Assembly (NCBI GenBank): GCA_035296325.1 | Contig: DATHBD010000044.1 | Coordinates: 62,001 to 126,000 of the forward strand | Direction of reading: 5' to 3' | DNA: 64,000 bases | DNA from: DATHBD01 sp035296325 | Lineage (GTDB): Bacteria > Actinomycetota > Actinomycetes > Mycobacteriales > Micromonosporaceae | Shown: piece after piece, positions 6,030 to 13,715 of the stretch | How positions within the stretch are numbered: position 1 is the first letter of the stretch | How the letters are laid out: each line of letters opens with the position of its first letter | The notes under the pieces: generated by a model | Told to the model about the DNA's origin: nothing | The model's input: only the letters and a program-made list of their open reading frames with translations | Databases searched by the model: none | Translations under genes and position numbers: made by a program

Positions 6030-8165
6030 ATGCAGCCAATGGACGACGAGCACATCCACATCCCCGACTCTTTAGCCGGCGTGCCCGGCATGGACCTCGC
6101 CGCCACCACCCCAACCGGGGTGGCCAACCCGCACACCGACGACGACCGCGACGCCGAAACCGTCGAGGTGATTGACGCGGTTGAGGGGGTGCCGGTCGAC
6201 GTGCCCGACGTGGCGCTGAGCACCACATGGGCGGACATCACCAGCACGAACGACCGCTCACGGGTGCCGATCGTGCCCGCGTGGCTGCGCTCACCGCAGC
6301 AACGCCGCGCCACCGCCCAAGCGATCTGGGACAACATGTCCTACCGGGCGCTGTTTCACCTCACCCGCACCCCGAAGTACGCCGCGAAAACCGCCGTGTA
6401 CGCCCCAATCGGCGCGGCCCGCACGGTCGGCCGGGTGCTGCACTGGGCCAGCGCGGAGGAGCACAACTTCGCGTTGCGCCAGCACGCGGCGAACACCAAC
6501 GACCCGCACACCTGGTCAAGCCTCAACCGCACCCGCAGCAAGGAAGCCCGCGCCCGGTGGTGGCTGGTCATCCCCGGATTCCTGGCCCTGGCCCTCACGC
6601 TGCTCGTGGTGGCCGCGACCGGCGTAGTCCCCACGTTGGGGTGGTACGCAGCCATGGCCGTGCTCGTGGTGCTGTGCGCCCGGCTGGGGCGCCCACCGGA
6701 CAAGCCCATCACCGACCGAGTCACGACCGGGCCGAAGTTCCTCAAGCTCACCGCCGACATGGTCCGCACCGCCATGACCTCACTCGGCATCGCGGCGATG
6801 AAGGAACCGGGGTCGGTGGAGTTCGTGCACCCCGGCATCCACCGCGACGGCCCCGGCTGGCTCGCCAGGGTCAACCTCCCAGCCGGCTTGGAAGCGGTCC
6901 GGGTGCTGGAGAAACGGGGTGCGCTGTCATCGGCGTTGCGGCTGCCGATCGATCAGGTGTGGCCAACCGCAGGGCCGGACCACGCCGGGCAACTCGACCT
7001 GTGGGTCGGGTACATGCCCGCTTCCAAGATGGGCCAGCCGCGCTGGTCACTCGCCGCACCAACCGCCCGCACGAGCGTGTTCGAGGAGCACGAATTCGGC
7101 ACAGACGAGCGGCAACGCCCGGTCAAGATGTCACCGACCGCCCGCAGTCTGCTCATCGGCGGGCAGCCCGGCTCCGGGAAGTCCTACGCCGCGAAAGCGG
7201 TCGGCACGATCGCGCTGCTCGACCCCACCGCCGAGCTCAAAGTGGCCGAGTTCAAGGGCACCGGGGATTTCCTGGACTGGGAGCCCCTGTGCTCGACCTA
7301 CGTCGTCGGCGTCAACGACGAGGCGTTCCAGGCCGGCGCGGCGATCCTCGCGTGGGGCCTCGCTGAGGCGGAACGGCGCGGCAAGCGCATCCTCGCGGCG
7401 AAGCGGCGCGGGGAAGCCCCGGACGGAAAGGTCACCCCGGAACTGTCGAGCAAGCCGGGCAGCGGCCTACACCCCGTGTGGATCATCATTGACGAGGTCC
7501 ACGAACTGTTCGCGGCCATCCCCGCTGCCGCTGAGGCGGCGGAGAGGCTGATCAAGCGGGCGCGGGCGTTGAATATGACGATCGTGCTGGCCACCCAGAT
7601 CCCGGACAAGACGAGCCTTCCCCCGAACATCGTGCGGTGTGTCACCAACCGGTGGTGCCTGTCGGTGGCGGGGCAGGTCGAGAACGACATGATCCTTGGC
7701 ACCGGCGCCTACAAACGCGGCATCACCGGCACCGTCTACCGGCCCGTCGATGACGCCGGATGGGGTGTCATGACGGGGCTACGGGCACCGACGGCGGTCC
7801 GGTCGTTCTTCCCCGATCCGCCCACCGCCGCCGCGATCGTCGCCCGCGCCACCGCGCTACGCGGCGGGGTCGTCGGTGGCGCCGATGACCTGCCCGTCGC
7901 GCGGGATCTCCTGGCCGACCTCGCTGAGGTGGCCGCGCCCAACGGCCAGCACTGGGGGCCGGCCGCCGAAGCGCTCACCGACCGGTGGCCGCACGCCTAC
8001 CCGACCCTGACCGCCGACGCGCTGTCCGAACTCGCCCGCGCCACGGGCGTGCCGAGCGTGGACGTGAAAGTCAGCCGCAAGACCGTGAAGGGCTACCGGG
8101 TCACCGACATCCGGACGCTCATGGCCCAACGCGTCGCCGTCGCTGACCCCCCGATCAACGAGTAG
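6030..8165 (+). CDS. FtsK/SpoIIIE-type DNA translocase (Tra protein of the element)
   Basis: This 711-residue protein should pump double-stranded element DNA between cells, as TraSA and TraB do in actinomycete conjugation. Two membrane helices lie at about residues 177-217. The motor domain has the Walker A sequence GGQPGSGKSYAAK near residue 377 and Walker B VWIIIDEVHELFA near 482, then LATQIPDKTSLPPNIVRCVT, a typical FtsK sensor region. The C-terminal 100 residues hold a helix-turn-helix-like segment that may recognise the transfer locus. ATG 6030 lies 3 bp after the coiled-coil gene. Confidence 0.9.
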   Translation: MQPMDDEHIHIPDSLAGVPGMDLAATTPTGVANPHTDDDRDAETVEVIDAVEGVPVDVPDVALSTTWADITSTNDRSRVPIVPAWLRSPQQRRATAQAIWDNMSYRALFHLTRTPKYAAKTAVYAPIGAARTVGRVLHWASAEEHNFALRQHAANTNDPHTWSSLNRTRSKEARARWWLVIPGFLALALTLLVVAATGVVPTLGWYAAMAVLVVLCARLGRPPDKPITDRVTTGPKFLKLTADMVRTAMTSLGIAAMKEPGSVEFVHPGIHRDGPGWLARVNLPAGLEAVRVLEKRGALSSALRLPIDQVWPTAGPDHAGQLDLWVGYMPASKMGQPRWSLAAPTARTSVFEEHEFGTDERQRPVKMSPTARSLLIGGQPGSGKSYAAKAVGTIALLDPTAELKVAEFKGTGDFLDWEPLCSTYVVGVNDEAFQAGAAILAWGLAEAERRGKRILAAKRRGEAPDGKVTPELSSKPGSGLHPVWIIIDEVHELFAAIPAAAEAAERLIKRARALNMTIVLATQIPDKTSLPPNIVRCVTNRWCLSVAGQVENDMILGTGAYKRGITGTVYRPVDDAGWGVMTGLRAPTAVRSFFPDPPTAAAIVARATALRGGVVGGADDLPVARDLLADLAEVAAPNGQHWGPAAEALTDRWPHAYPTLTADALSELARATGVPSVDVKVSRKTVKGYRVTDIRTLMAQRVAVADPPINE

Positions 8166-8270
8166 CGCGGCAGGTAGCGCCAGCGGCAGGGGTAGCGCCA
8201 GCGCTACCCCTGCCGCTACCACCCACATCCCCATCTACCTGCACCGATGCCAACAGGTAGCGGGTAGCGC
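8162..8270. repeat. GTAGCGC repeat cluster with perfect 17-bp inverted repeat (candidate transfer or replication site)
   Basis: Arms AGCGGCAGGGGTAGCGC (8182-8198) and its exact complement (8201-8217) are separated by only CA. GTAGCG occurs in direct orientation at 8162, 8174, 8192, 8257 and 8264 and inverted within 8201-8218. A second 7-bp inverted repeat (CTACCTG 8235-8241, CAGGTAG 8254-8260) follows. The block starts at the tra stop codon and fills the gap before the next gene. Repeats next to tra are typical of clt/oriT-like loci; replication origin or operator are alternatives. Confidence 0.6.
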
Positions 8271-8311
8271 CTGCCCAAAACCAGCCCCCAAACCCCTCCA
8301 GGAGCCCTGCT

Positions 8312-8557
8312 GTGACCCTCACGCTCACCGCTACCACCCTCATCGCCGTCTACGCCGCGCTGTGCTGGCTGCTGCCGTTCGGTGCGTGCCGACGCTGCGC
8401 CAGCCACGGCCACCACACCACCCTCATCACCCGCCGCCTACGTCCCTGCCGCCGCTGCCACGGCTCCGGACGGCGCCTGCGTTACGGCCGCCGCGCGTTC
8501 AACTACCTCGCCCGCGTCCACGCCGACGCCGCCAACCGCCGCACCCCAAACCGCTGA
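8312..8557 (+). CDS. Small membrane protein with zinc-knuckle motif (81 aa)
   Basis: It begins at GTG 8312 with CCAGGAG upstream. Residues 1-24 form a membrane helix (LIAVYAALCWLLPFG), followed by two cysteine pairs, CRRC and CRRCHGSGRR, the second resembling one DnaJ-type zinc repeat. Many conjugative elements of actinomycetes encode a protein of this layout; the function is unknown to me. Confidence 0.6.
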   Translation: MTLTLTATTLIAVYAALCWLLPFGACRRCASHGHHTTLITRRLRPCRRCHGSGRRLRYGRRAFNYLARVHADAANRRTPNR

Positions 8558-8574
8558 CCAGAACGGGGCCCGAC

Positions 8575-8982
8575 ATGACCAAGCGCGCACTCGCCACCAC
8601 CACGGCGGCACCCCGCGTCATCCACTACATCCAGCCCACCACCCCGACAACGGGCGCCGAGCTGCTGCTACACACCGCCGCGCACCTCGCCGCGCAACGC
8701 CACGAACGCGAACTCGCCTACGCCCGCTGGGCCACCCGCCAAGCCGCGATCGCTGAACGGGACCGGCGTACCCGCCGCATCATGCTCCGGGTGCTCGCCG
8801 TCGTCGCGCTCGTCGTCCTCGCCGCGTGCTCGGGGTTGGGCTGGATGGCCTACCGCGTCATCACCGCCGCCACGCTCAGCGGCGCCGCGATGGTCGGTGG
8901 CGTCATCGTCGCAGCCCTCCTCGTGGCCGGGTTGGTGGTCGGTGGGCAGCGGTGCATCACCGTCGTTGAGCACCGGCACTGA
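8575..8982 (+). CDS. Two-helix membrane protein (135 aa)
   Basis: The first 70 residues are soluble and helical, with HLAAQRHERELAYARWATRQ. Two membrane segments follow: LAVVALVVLAACSGLGWMA near 78-98 and AAMVGGVIVAALLVAGLVVG near 105-125. ATG 8575 starts 17 bp after the preceding gene. No family is recognised; position suggests a part in transfer or spread. Confidence 0.6.
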   Translation: MTKRALATTTAAPRVIHYIQPTTPTTGAELLLHTAAHLAAQRHERELAYARWATRQAAIAERDRRTRRIMLRVLAVVALVVLAACSGLGWMAYRVITAATLSGAAMVGGVIVAALLVAGLVVGGQRCITVVEHRH

Positions 8983-8996
8983 CCGGGGCGGCTGTG

Positions 8997-9236
8997 ATGA
9001 CCGACCTCGAACTGTGGCTGATCGGCACCCCCGATCAGGTCACCGCCGCCATGGCCGCGCTCGCCACGGTTGGCCGCGTGGCCGGCGCGAGCAAACCCGA
9101 TCCGATGTTCGGCGCCGACGCCGGGCGGGTGCGCCGCTACGTCCGCCTCTCCGTCGCCACCCCACGCGCCCAACCCGCTACCGACCGGCGCGGCGGGCAG
9201 GCCGTTATCGGCTTGCCCGCCCGCCGCACCGCATGA
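8997..9236 (+). CDS. Hypothetical element protein (79 aa)
   Basis: The start could be GTG 8994 or ATG 8997; I use the ATG. The protein is a small alpha/beta polypeptide beginning MTDLELWLIGTPDQVTAAMA, which reads like a short ferredoxin-like fold, with a basic tail RRTA. No family name can be supported. It immediately precedes the primase-polymerase gene. Confidence 0.55.
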   Translation: MTDLELWLIGTPDQVTAAMAALATVGRVAGASKPDPMFGADAGRVRRYVRLSVATPRAQPATDRRGGQAVIGLPARRTA

Positions 9237-9262
9237 CTCACCACGCACGGGAGGAGCCTTCA

Positions 9263-10141
9263 ATGCCATACCCAGCAAGGCCATTGCCCACCGACCGGCA
9301 CCTACGGGCCGCCCTGGACTACGCCGACGCCGGCCTGTCAGTGTTCCTGCTCGGCCGTTCGAAACGACCCGTCGCGAACTGCCGCCTGTGCCCGAAACAC
9401 CCCCCGGCCCATGACCCGGAAACGTGCGAGTGCCTGACCTGTCACGGGTTCTACGCCGCAACCACCGACCCGGACCGCGTCCGCGCGATGTTCGAGGCGG
9501 TACCGGATGGGCTGCTCGCGATCCGGACCGGCGCGGTGTCTGACCGGCTCGTGTTGGATATCGACCCGCGCAACGGCGGGCGCGTCGACCTGGAGCTGAT
9601 GGTCCCGACCGCCACGGTGGCGACCGGTGGTGGGGGGTGGCACCTGCACTACCGCCACCCCGGTATCGCGGTGCCGGCGAAACTACCCGGCCACCCCGGC
9701 GTGGACATCAAGACCGATGGCGGTTACACCGTCGCCCCACCATCGATCCACCCGGCCACCAAACAGCCGTACCGGTGGGTCGGGAACCGGCCAGTGGTTG
9801 AGATGCCCCCGCCGCTGATTCGGGCCTGCCTGACCGCGTTGGAGCGTCCCGCGCCGTCTCAGCGCGAGCCGGCCATCACACACGGCGCGCGGGGCATCTC
9901 ATCACCGACCGCGCTGCTCGCCGCGCACCTCGACGCGGTCCGCCGCGCACCCGAAGGTAATCGCCGCACGACGCTCTACGGCGCGGCCCGTGGTGTGGCC
10001 CGGATGGTCGCTGCCGGCGCCATCACCGCCGACGACGCCCGCGCCGAGCTGGCCGTCGTAGGCCGCGAAGCCGAGCAGACCGACCGCGATATCCGCGCAG
10101 CCATCAACGGCGGATTCCGCGCCGAGGGAGTGACCGTATGA
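9263..10141 (+). CDS. Bifunctional DNA primase/polymerase (Prim-Pol) of the element
   Basis: The 292-residue protein has the archaeo-eukaryotic primase fold: the metal-binding DIDPRNGG lies near residues 99-106, then GGGGWHLHYRHPG and DIKTDGGYTVAPPS, the motifs that bind nucleotide and complete the active site. A cysteine-rich insert near residues 40-63 (CRLC, CECLTC) may bind zinc. ATG 9263 has GGGAGGAG 6 nt upstream. Prim-Pol proteins act with an AAA+ partner to start replication of AICEs; here that partner follows with an ATGA overlap. Confidence 0.88.
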   Translation: MPYPARPLPTDRHLRAALDYADAGLSVFLLGRSKRPVANCRLCPKHPPAHDPETCECLTCHGFYAATTDPDRVRAMFEAVPDGLLAIRTGAVSDRLVLDIDPRNGGRVDLELMVPTATVATGGGGWHLHYRHPGIAVPAKLPGHPGVDIKTDGGYTVAPPSIHPATKQPYRWVGNRPVVEMPPPLIRACLTALERPAPSQREPAITHGARGISSPTALLAAHLDAVRRAPEGNRRTTLYGAARGVARMVAAGAITADDARAELAVVGREAEQTDRDIRAAINGGFRAEGVTV

Positions 10142-11436
10142 GCAACTGCACCGAACCGGCCCGCGACGGCGCCGCGATCCTTGACGCCGTCCATGCCGCG
10201 ATCAGCCGGTACGTGATCCTGCCGTCCGCCGAGGCGGTTGACGCCACCGTGTTGTGGATCGCCGCGACCCACGCCCAACCAGCATGGGCACACGCACCCC
10301 GGCTCGTGATCCGCGCACCGGAGCGACGGTGCGGGAAATCGCGGCTCCTCGACGTGGTGGAAGGCACGTCGTTCAACCCGCTCATCACCGTCAACGCCTC
10401 CACCGCCGCCGTGTACCGCTCCATCGGCACGGTCGGCGCCGACTCCCCGCCCACCCTGCTCATTGACGAAGCGGACACCATTTTCGGCACCAAAACGGCC
10501 GACTCGAACGAAGACCTGCGCGGGCTGCTCAACGCCGGGCATCAACGCAACCGGCCCACCATCCGGTGGGACCCGAACACCCGCAGCCTGGAAAAGATTC
10601 AGACCTTTGCCATGGCTGCGCTCGCCGGGATCGGGCAGATGCCCGACACCATCGAAGACCGCGCCGTCATCATCCGCATGCGCCGCCGCGCACCCGGCGA
10701 GAAGGTAGCCCCGTACCGGCTCCGACGCGACGGCCCGCCACTACGCGCGCTCGCCGCACGGATCACCGACTGGCTCTCCGCGCACTTCGATGACCTCGAA
10801 CACGCCGAACCGGCCATGCCGCTGGAAGACCGCGCTGCAGACACCTGGGAACCACTCATCGCCATAGCCGACCTCGCCGGGGCGAGCTGGCCAGCACGGG
10901 CGCGTAAGGCCGCCATCACCCTCACGATGGAGGCGGACCAAAGCGCGGTCGCGTCCGACCGGATCCGGCTGCTCGCAGACTGCCGCACCGCATTTGCTGA
11001 CATGGACGCCATCCCCACCACCGTGCTCCTGGAACGGCTCCGCGCCGACCCGGAAGCGCCATGGGCCGACTACGGCCCGGCAGGTCTCACCGCCGTCAAG
11101 CTCGGCACCCTGCTCCGCGAGTACGACATCCGCTCCGCCAACGTCCGATTCCCCGCCCCGATCGGCCAAGTGAAGGGCTACATCCGAACCGACTTCACCG
11201 ATGCCTGGGAGCGCTACGCACCGGCCAAAACCGACCGCGACGACACCTCGACCCCCACCTTGCCGTCCCAGCCGTCCCAGCCGTCCCAGCCCAGCTCAGC
11301 CCTGGGACGGCAAAAAACCTGGGACGGCACGAGCCGTCCCACTCTAAAGGCCGTCCCGCCCCTGACCTGCGATGGGACGGCTGGGACGGCTGGGACGGAT
11401 ACCCCCGGCAAACCTGACACAGAGGGGGCCGCGTGA
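10138..11436 (+). CDS. DUF3631 ATPase, replication partner of the Prim-Pol
   Basis: This 432-residue protein has a P-loop-like APERRCGKSRLLD near residue 60 and a Walker B TLLIDEADTIF near 106, followed by QTFAMAALAGIGQMPDTIED and an arginine-rich RAVIIRMRRR, the usual order in DUF3631 helicase-like ATPases. The last 60 residues are low complexity (repeated SQP, later GTAGTAGT) because the DNA there is a repeat cluster. It overlaps the primase gene by ATGA and the next small ORF by GTGA. It probably unwinds the origin for the primase. Confidence 0.85.
   Translation: MSNCTEPARDGAAILDAVHAAISRYVILPSAEAVDATVLWIAATHAQPAWAHAPRLVIRAPERRCGKSRLLDVVEGTSFNPLITVNASTAAVYRSIGTVGADSPPTLLIDEADTIFGTKTADSNEDLRGLLNAGHQRNRPTIRWDPNTRSLEKIQTFAMAALAGIGQMPDTIEDRAVIIRMRRRAPGEKVAPYRLRRDGPPLRALAARITDWLSAHFDDLEHAEPAMPLEDRAADTWEPLIAIADLAGASWPARARKAAITLTMEADQSAVASDRIRLLADCRTAFADMDAIPTTVLLERLRADPEAPWADYGPAGLTAVKLGTLLREYDIRSANVRFPAPIGQVKGYIRTDFTDAWERYAPAKTDRDDTSTPTLPSQPSQPSQPSSALGRQKTWDGTSRPTLKAVPPLTCDGTAGTAGTDTPGKPDTEGAA
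11260..11398. repeat. GGGACGG iteron-like cluster inside the 3' end of the DUF3631 gene
   Basis: CCGTCCCAG is repeated three times head to tail with a 9-bp period (11263-11289). The complementary form, TGGGACGG, occurs at 11303, 11320, 11373, 11382 and 11391. TTGCCGTCCCAG (11260-11271) pairs perfectly with CTGGGACGGCAA (11302-11313), which is followed by AAAA. Iterons inside or next to the initiator gene are typical of replication origins; a purely protein-level repeat is the alternative. Confidence 0.6.
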
Positions 11437-11663
11437 CCCCCAAACCACCCCGGATACCGGCCCGCTCAGCCAGCCTCAGCGCATCGGACGGTACCCCTCA
11501 CACCGACCTAGTCGGGATCTTGGCTCTACGGCTCGCACAACGGGCCGTCAGAGCGACTCTGCCGGTCACTGGAGCGCGAACCGCTCTAGGGGCCGGCAGA
11601 GCCGCATGTGGGGCGAGCGACCGCGTCAGGACCTCCAAAGACCCCCTCACCAGGAGGCCATAA
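11433..11663 (+). CDS. Possible small ORF between the replication and excision genes (76 aa)
   Basis: The GTG start overlaps the DUF3631 stop (GTGA) and the stop lies 3 bp before the xis ATG, so the spacing fits a coupled gene. Against it, only about two thirds of third codon positions are G or C, lower than in most neighbours, and the peptide has no recognisable fold. The DNA carries a 9-bp inverted repeat (CTCTGCCGG 11557-11565, CCGGCAGAG 11593-11601) enclosing a smaller GAGCG/CGCTC hairpin, so the stretch may instead be a regulatory spacer. Confidence 0.3.
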   Translation: MTPKPPRIPARSASLSASDGTPHTDLVGILALRLAQRAVRATLPVTGARTALGAGRAACGASDRVRTSKDPLTRRP

Positions 11664-11666
11664 CCC

Positions 11667-11867
11667 ATGACAACCCTCGCGACCGAGCCACCTCGGTTGA
11701 TTCGTGTTGAGGATGCGGCGCGTCTCCTGAATGTCGGGAGGTCGGCCGTATACGACCTCATCCGGTCCCGACGCCTGCGAACCGTGAAGATCGGCGCGCG
11801 CCGGCTGATTCCCCGTGAAGCCATTGACGAGACGATCGCTCTGCTCATGAAGGAGGCCACCCATTGA
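11667..11867 (+). CDS. xis: Excisionase (MerR-like helix-turn-helix)
   Basis: The 66-residue protein is almost entirely an excisionase-type winged helix: LIRVEDAARLLNVGRSAVYD, then RSRRLRTVKIGARRLIPREA. It should bind next to the attachment sites and steer the integrase towards excision. ATG 11667 has AGGAGG about 10 nt upstream. Its TGA overlaps the TTG start of the integrase gene, so the two proteins are made together. Confidence 0.88.
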   Translation: MTTLATEPPRLIRVEDAARLLNVGRSAVYDLIRSRRLRTVKIGARRLIPREAIDETIALLMKEATH

Positions 11868-13105
11868 CCGCGTCTGACAAAGGCCGTCGCTCGCGTTCTC
11901 GCCGCGCCAACGGTCAGGGCTCGGTGTACCAGCGCAAGGACGGTATGTGGGTTGGCGCTGCCTACGTGCTGCAAGCGGACGGGACGCTCAAACGCCGACC
12001 GGTGTACGGGAAGACCGAAACCGATGCGTCTCGCAAGCTCGTCCAAATGCAGGCACGCTCCGATCAGGGGGTGCCAGCCGAGGCCACTGGTTGGACGGTC
12101 GAGCGGTTCCTGACTCACTGGCTTGAGCATGTGGTGACGCCGAGCCGTAAGCCGAAGACGGTCCAGGGGTACGAGGTGGTGGTCCGCAACCACCTCGTAC
12201 CCGGCCTGGGGCGCAAGCGGCTGAACCGGCTCAACGCCACAGATGTGCGGATGTTCATCAAGCGGCTACAGCACGGCTGCCTGTGCTGCCTGCACGGGCA
12301 CGACGCGCGCCGCGCCGCGCCCGATCGCCGGTGCTGCGCCAAGGGCCAGTGTTGCCAGTCGGTGCCATCGGCAAGGCTGGTCCAACAGGTCCACGCCGTG
12401 TTGCGGAACGCGCTGCAAGCCGCCGTGCGGGAGGAACTGATTCAGCGCAATGTGGCCAAGCTGGTACAGATCAGTGCCCCGACCTACGAGGTCAATCGTG
12501 GGCTGACCGTCGATCAGGCCCGCAAGTTGCTCGTCGCGGCCCGGACCGATCGCCTGCACGCGCTGTACGTGCTCGCGCTCTACCTCGGGCTGCGGCGCGG
12601 CGAGCTGCTCGGCCTCCGCTGGGAGGACGTCGACCTGGAGGTCGGGGTCCTTGAGGTGAGGCGCACATTGCAACGGGTTGGGGGAGAGCTGCGGGCAGTC
12701 ACCCCGAAGACCCGCACGTCTCGACGCACGGTGCCGCTGATCGGGCTGTGCGTCGAAGCGCTGAGGGAGCATCACGAGCGTCAGAAGAGCGAAGCTGACC
12801 GCGCCGGCAAGAACTGGACGCCCTCCGGGTATGTCTTCGTTACGGTGACCGGCTCGGCGATCGAGCCGGACAACCTGCGCCGAAGCTGGTACCCGCTCCG
12901 AGCGGCGATCGGCGCGGGCGCCACCCGGTTTCATGATCTCCGGCACAGCTGCGTGACGTTGCTCCTGGAGTTGGGGGCGCCGCCGCACATCGTTCGGGAC
13001 ATCGTCGGGCACGCCGACATCGGGGTCACGATGACGATCTACGCCCATGCCTCGCTGGAGGAGAAGCGGGCGGCCCTCAAGCGGCTTGATGACCGACTGA
13101 AGTGA
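11864..13105 (+). CDS. int: Tyrosine site-specific integrase
   Basis: The 413-residue recombinase has an N-terminal arm-binding domain (GQGSVYQRKDGMWVG), a core-binding domain and a C-terminal catalytic domain. Catalytic residues are visible: Arg in LGLRRGELLG near residue 243, HDLRHS near 356-361, His in GHAD near 383 and the nucleophile Tyr in IYAHA near 393. A cysteine-rich insert near residues 138-166 (CLCCLHGHD, CCAKGQCC) may bind zinc. The start is TTG 11864, chosen because AAGGAGG lies 7 nt upstream and it overlaps the xis stop. The gene ends about 120 bp from tRNA-Phe, its probable target. Confidence 0.93.
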   Translation: MTASDKGRRSRSRRANGQGSVYQRKDGMWVGAAYVLQADGTLKRRPVYGKTETDASRKLVQMQARSDQGVPAEATGWTVERFLTHWLEHVVTPSRKPKTVQGYEVVVRNHLVPGLGRKRLNRLNATDVRMFIKRLQHGCLCCLHGHDARRAAPDRRCCAKGQCCQSVPSARLVQQVHAVLRNALQAAVREELIQRNVAKLVQISAPTYEVNRGLTVDQARKLLVAARTDRLHALYVLALYLGLRRGELLGLRWEDVDLEVGVLEVRRTLQRVGGELRAVTPKTRTSRRTVPLIGLCVEALREHHERQKSEADRAGKNWTPSGYVFVTVTGSAIEPDNLRRSWYPLRAAIGAGATRFHDLRHSCVTLLLELGAPPHIVRDIVGHADIGVTMTIYAHASLEEKRAALKRLDDRLK

Positions 13106-13107
13106 GT

Positions 13108-13130
13108 CCGTTGCTACACCCGTTGCTACA
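13108..13130. repeat. Tandem CCGTTGCTACA repeat after int
   Basis: CCGTTGCTACA occurs at 13108-13118 and 13120-13130, 12 bp apart, immediately after the int stop codon. Same-face repeats between int and the attachment site suggest arm-type binding sites for integrase or Xis. Confidence 0.45.
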
Positions 13131-13172
13131 AGATCACCAGTTCGGGCGGGCGCCCGGCTGTGGACAGCAAGA

Positions 13173-13202
13173 ACCCCGACCGGCGTTTCCGCTGGTCGGG
13201 GT
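13173..13202. terminator. Hairpin terminator between int and tRNA-Phe
   Basis: ACCCCGACC (13173-13181) pairs with GGTCGGGGT (13194-13202), and GCG/CGC extends the stem after a G-T pair, leaving a TTTC loop. CTTGTT follows on the plus strand and TTCTTG on the minus strand. It may stop transcription from int and from the leftward tRNA unit. Confidence 0.65.
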
Positions 13203-13224
13203 CTTGTTCAGCCCGGCGAGGGAC

Positions 13225-13270
13225 TGGTGGGCAGGGGCGGGGTCGAACCGCCGACCTTCCGCTTTTCAGG
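13225..13270. other. Probable attachment site at the 3' end of tRNA-Phe
   Basis: AICE integrases of this kind usually recombine within the 3' half of a tRNA gene. Here the int gene faces the 3' end of tRNA-Phe, and the tRNA sequence is intact including an encoded CCA. The repeated copy marking the other end of the element is not found in the window and must lie to the left. The exact core length cannot be told. Confidence 0.55.
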
Positions 13271-13301
13271 CGGACGCTCGTACCGACTGAGCTACCTGCC
13301 C
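13225..13301 (-). tRNA. tRNA-Phe (GAA)
   Basis: On the minus strand the 7-bp acceptor stem GGGCAGG pairs with CCTGCCC, the D arm, a 7-nt loop CTGAAAA with anticodon GAA, and GGTTCGACCCC of the T arm are all present. Discriminator A and an encoded CCA follow (13225-13228). It is the last of three tRNA genes read leftward and is the likely integration target of the element. Confidence 0.96.
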
Positions 13302-13330
13302 GTAGCGACCTTGCGGTCGTCCGGGACTTG

Positions 13331-13404
13331 CGGTCCTGACGGGACTCGAACCCGCGACCTCCGCCTTGACAGGGCGGCGAGCACTCCAACTGCTCCACAG
13401 GACC
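13331..13404 (-). tRNA. tRNA-Asp (GTC)
   Basis: The minus strand gives acceptor GGTCCTG paired with CAGGACC, anticodon loop CTGTCAA (GTC), T arm GGGTTCGAGTCCC and discriminator G, as expected for tRNA-Asp. CCA is not encoded. Confidence 0.96.
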
Positions 13405-13435
13405 TGGCTACTTGTAACTGCCGAGACTTCCGGCC

Positions 13436-13509
13436 GTACCCCCAACGGGATTCGAACCCGTGCTACCGCCTTGAAAGGGCGGCGTCCTGGGCCACTAGAC
13501 GATGGGGGC
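13436..13509 (-). tRNA. tRNA-Glu (TTC)
   Basis: The minus strand gives acceptor GCCCCCA paired with TGGGGGT (with a G-T first pair), anticodon loop CTTTCAA (TTC), and T arm GGGTTCGAATCCC. It is the first gene of the leftward Glu-Asp-Phe cluster. The 206 bases to the right, up to the merR stop, hold its promoter and no gene that I can see. Confidence 0.95.
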
Positions 13510-13715
13510 CGCTGCGTCATCATCGCATACGCGCGACATTGAGCGTGAAACCCCCACCCGGCCCCGCCGGAGGCCTGCAAAGCATACGCGACCCCCCCGA
13601 CACACGCCAAACCTATCCGGCGGGCGGCGTACGGACCGGATCTGCGCAGGTCACTGCGGTGCCGGAGGCGGACGTGGCGCGGTCTGCGCCACCGCACCGG
13701 GGCTGCGGCGTGGCG

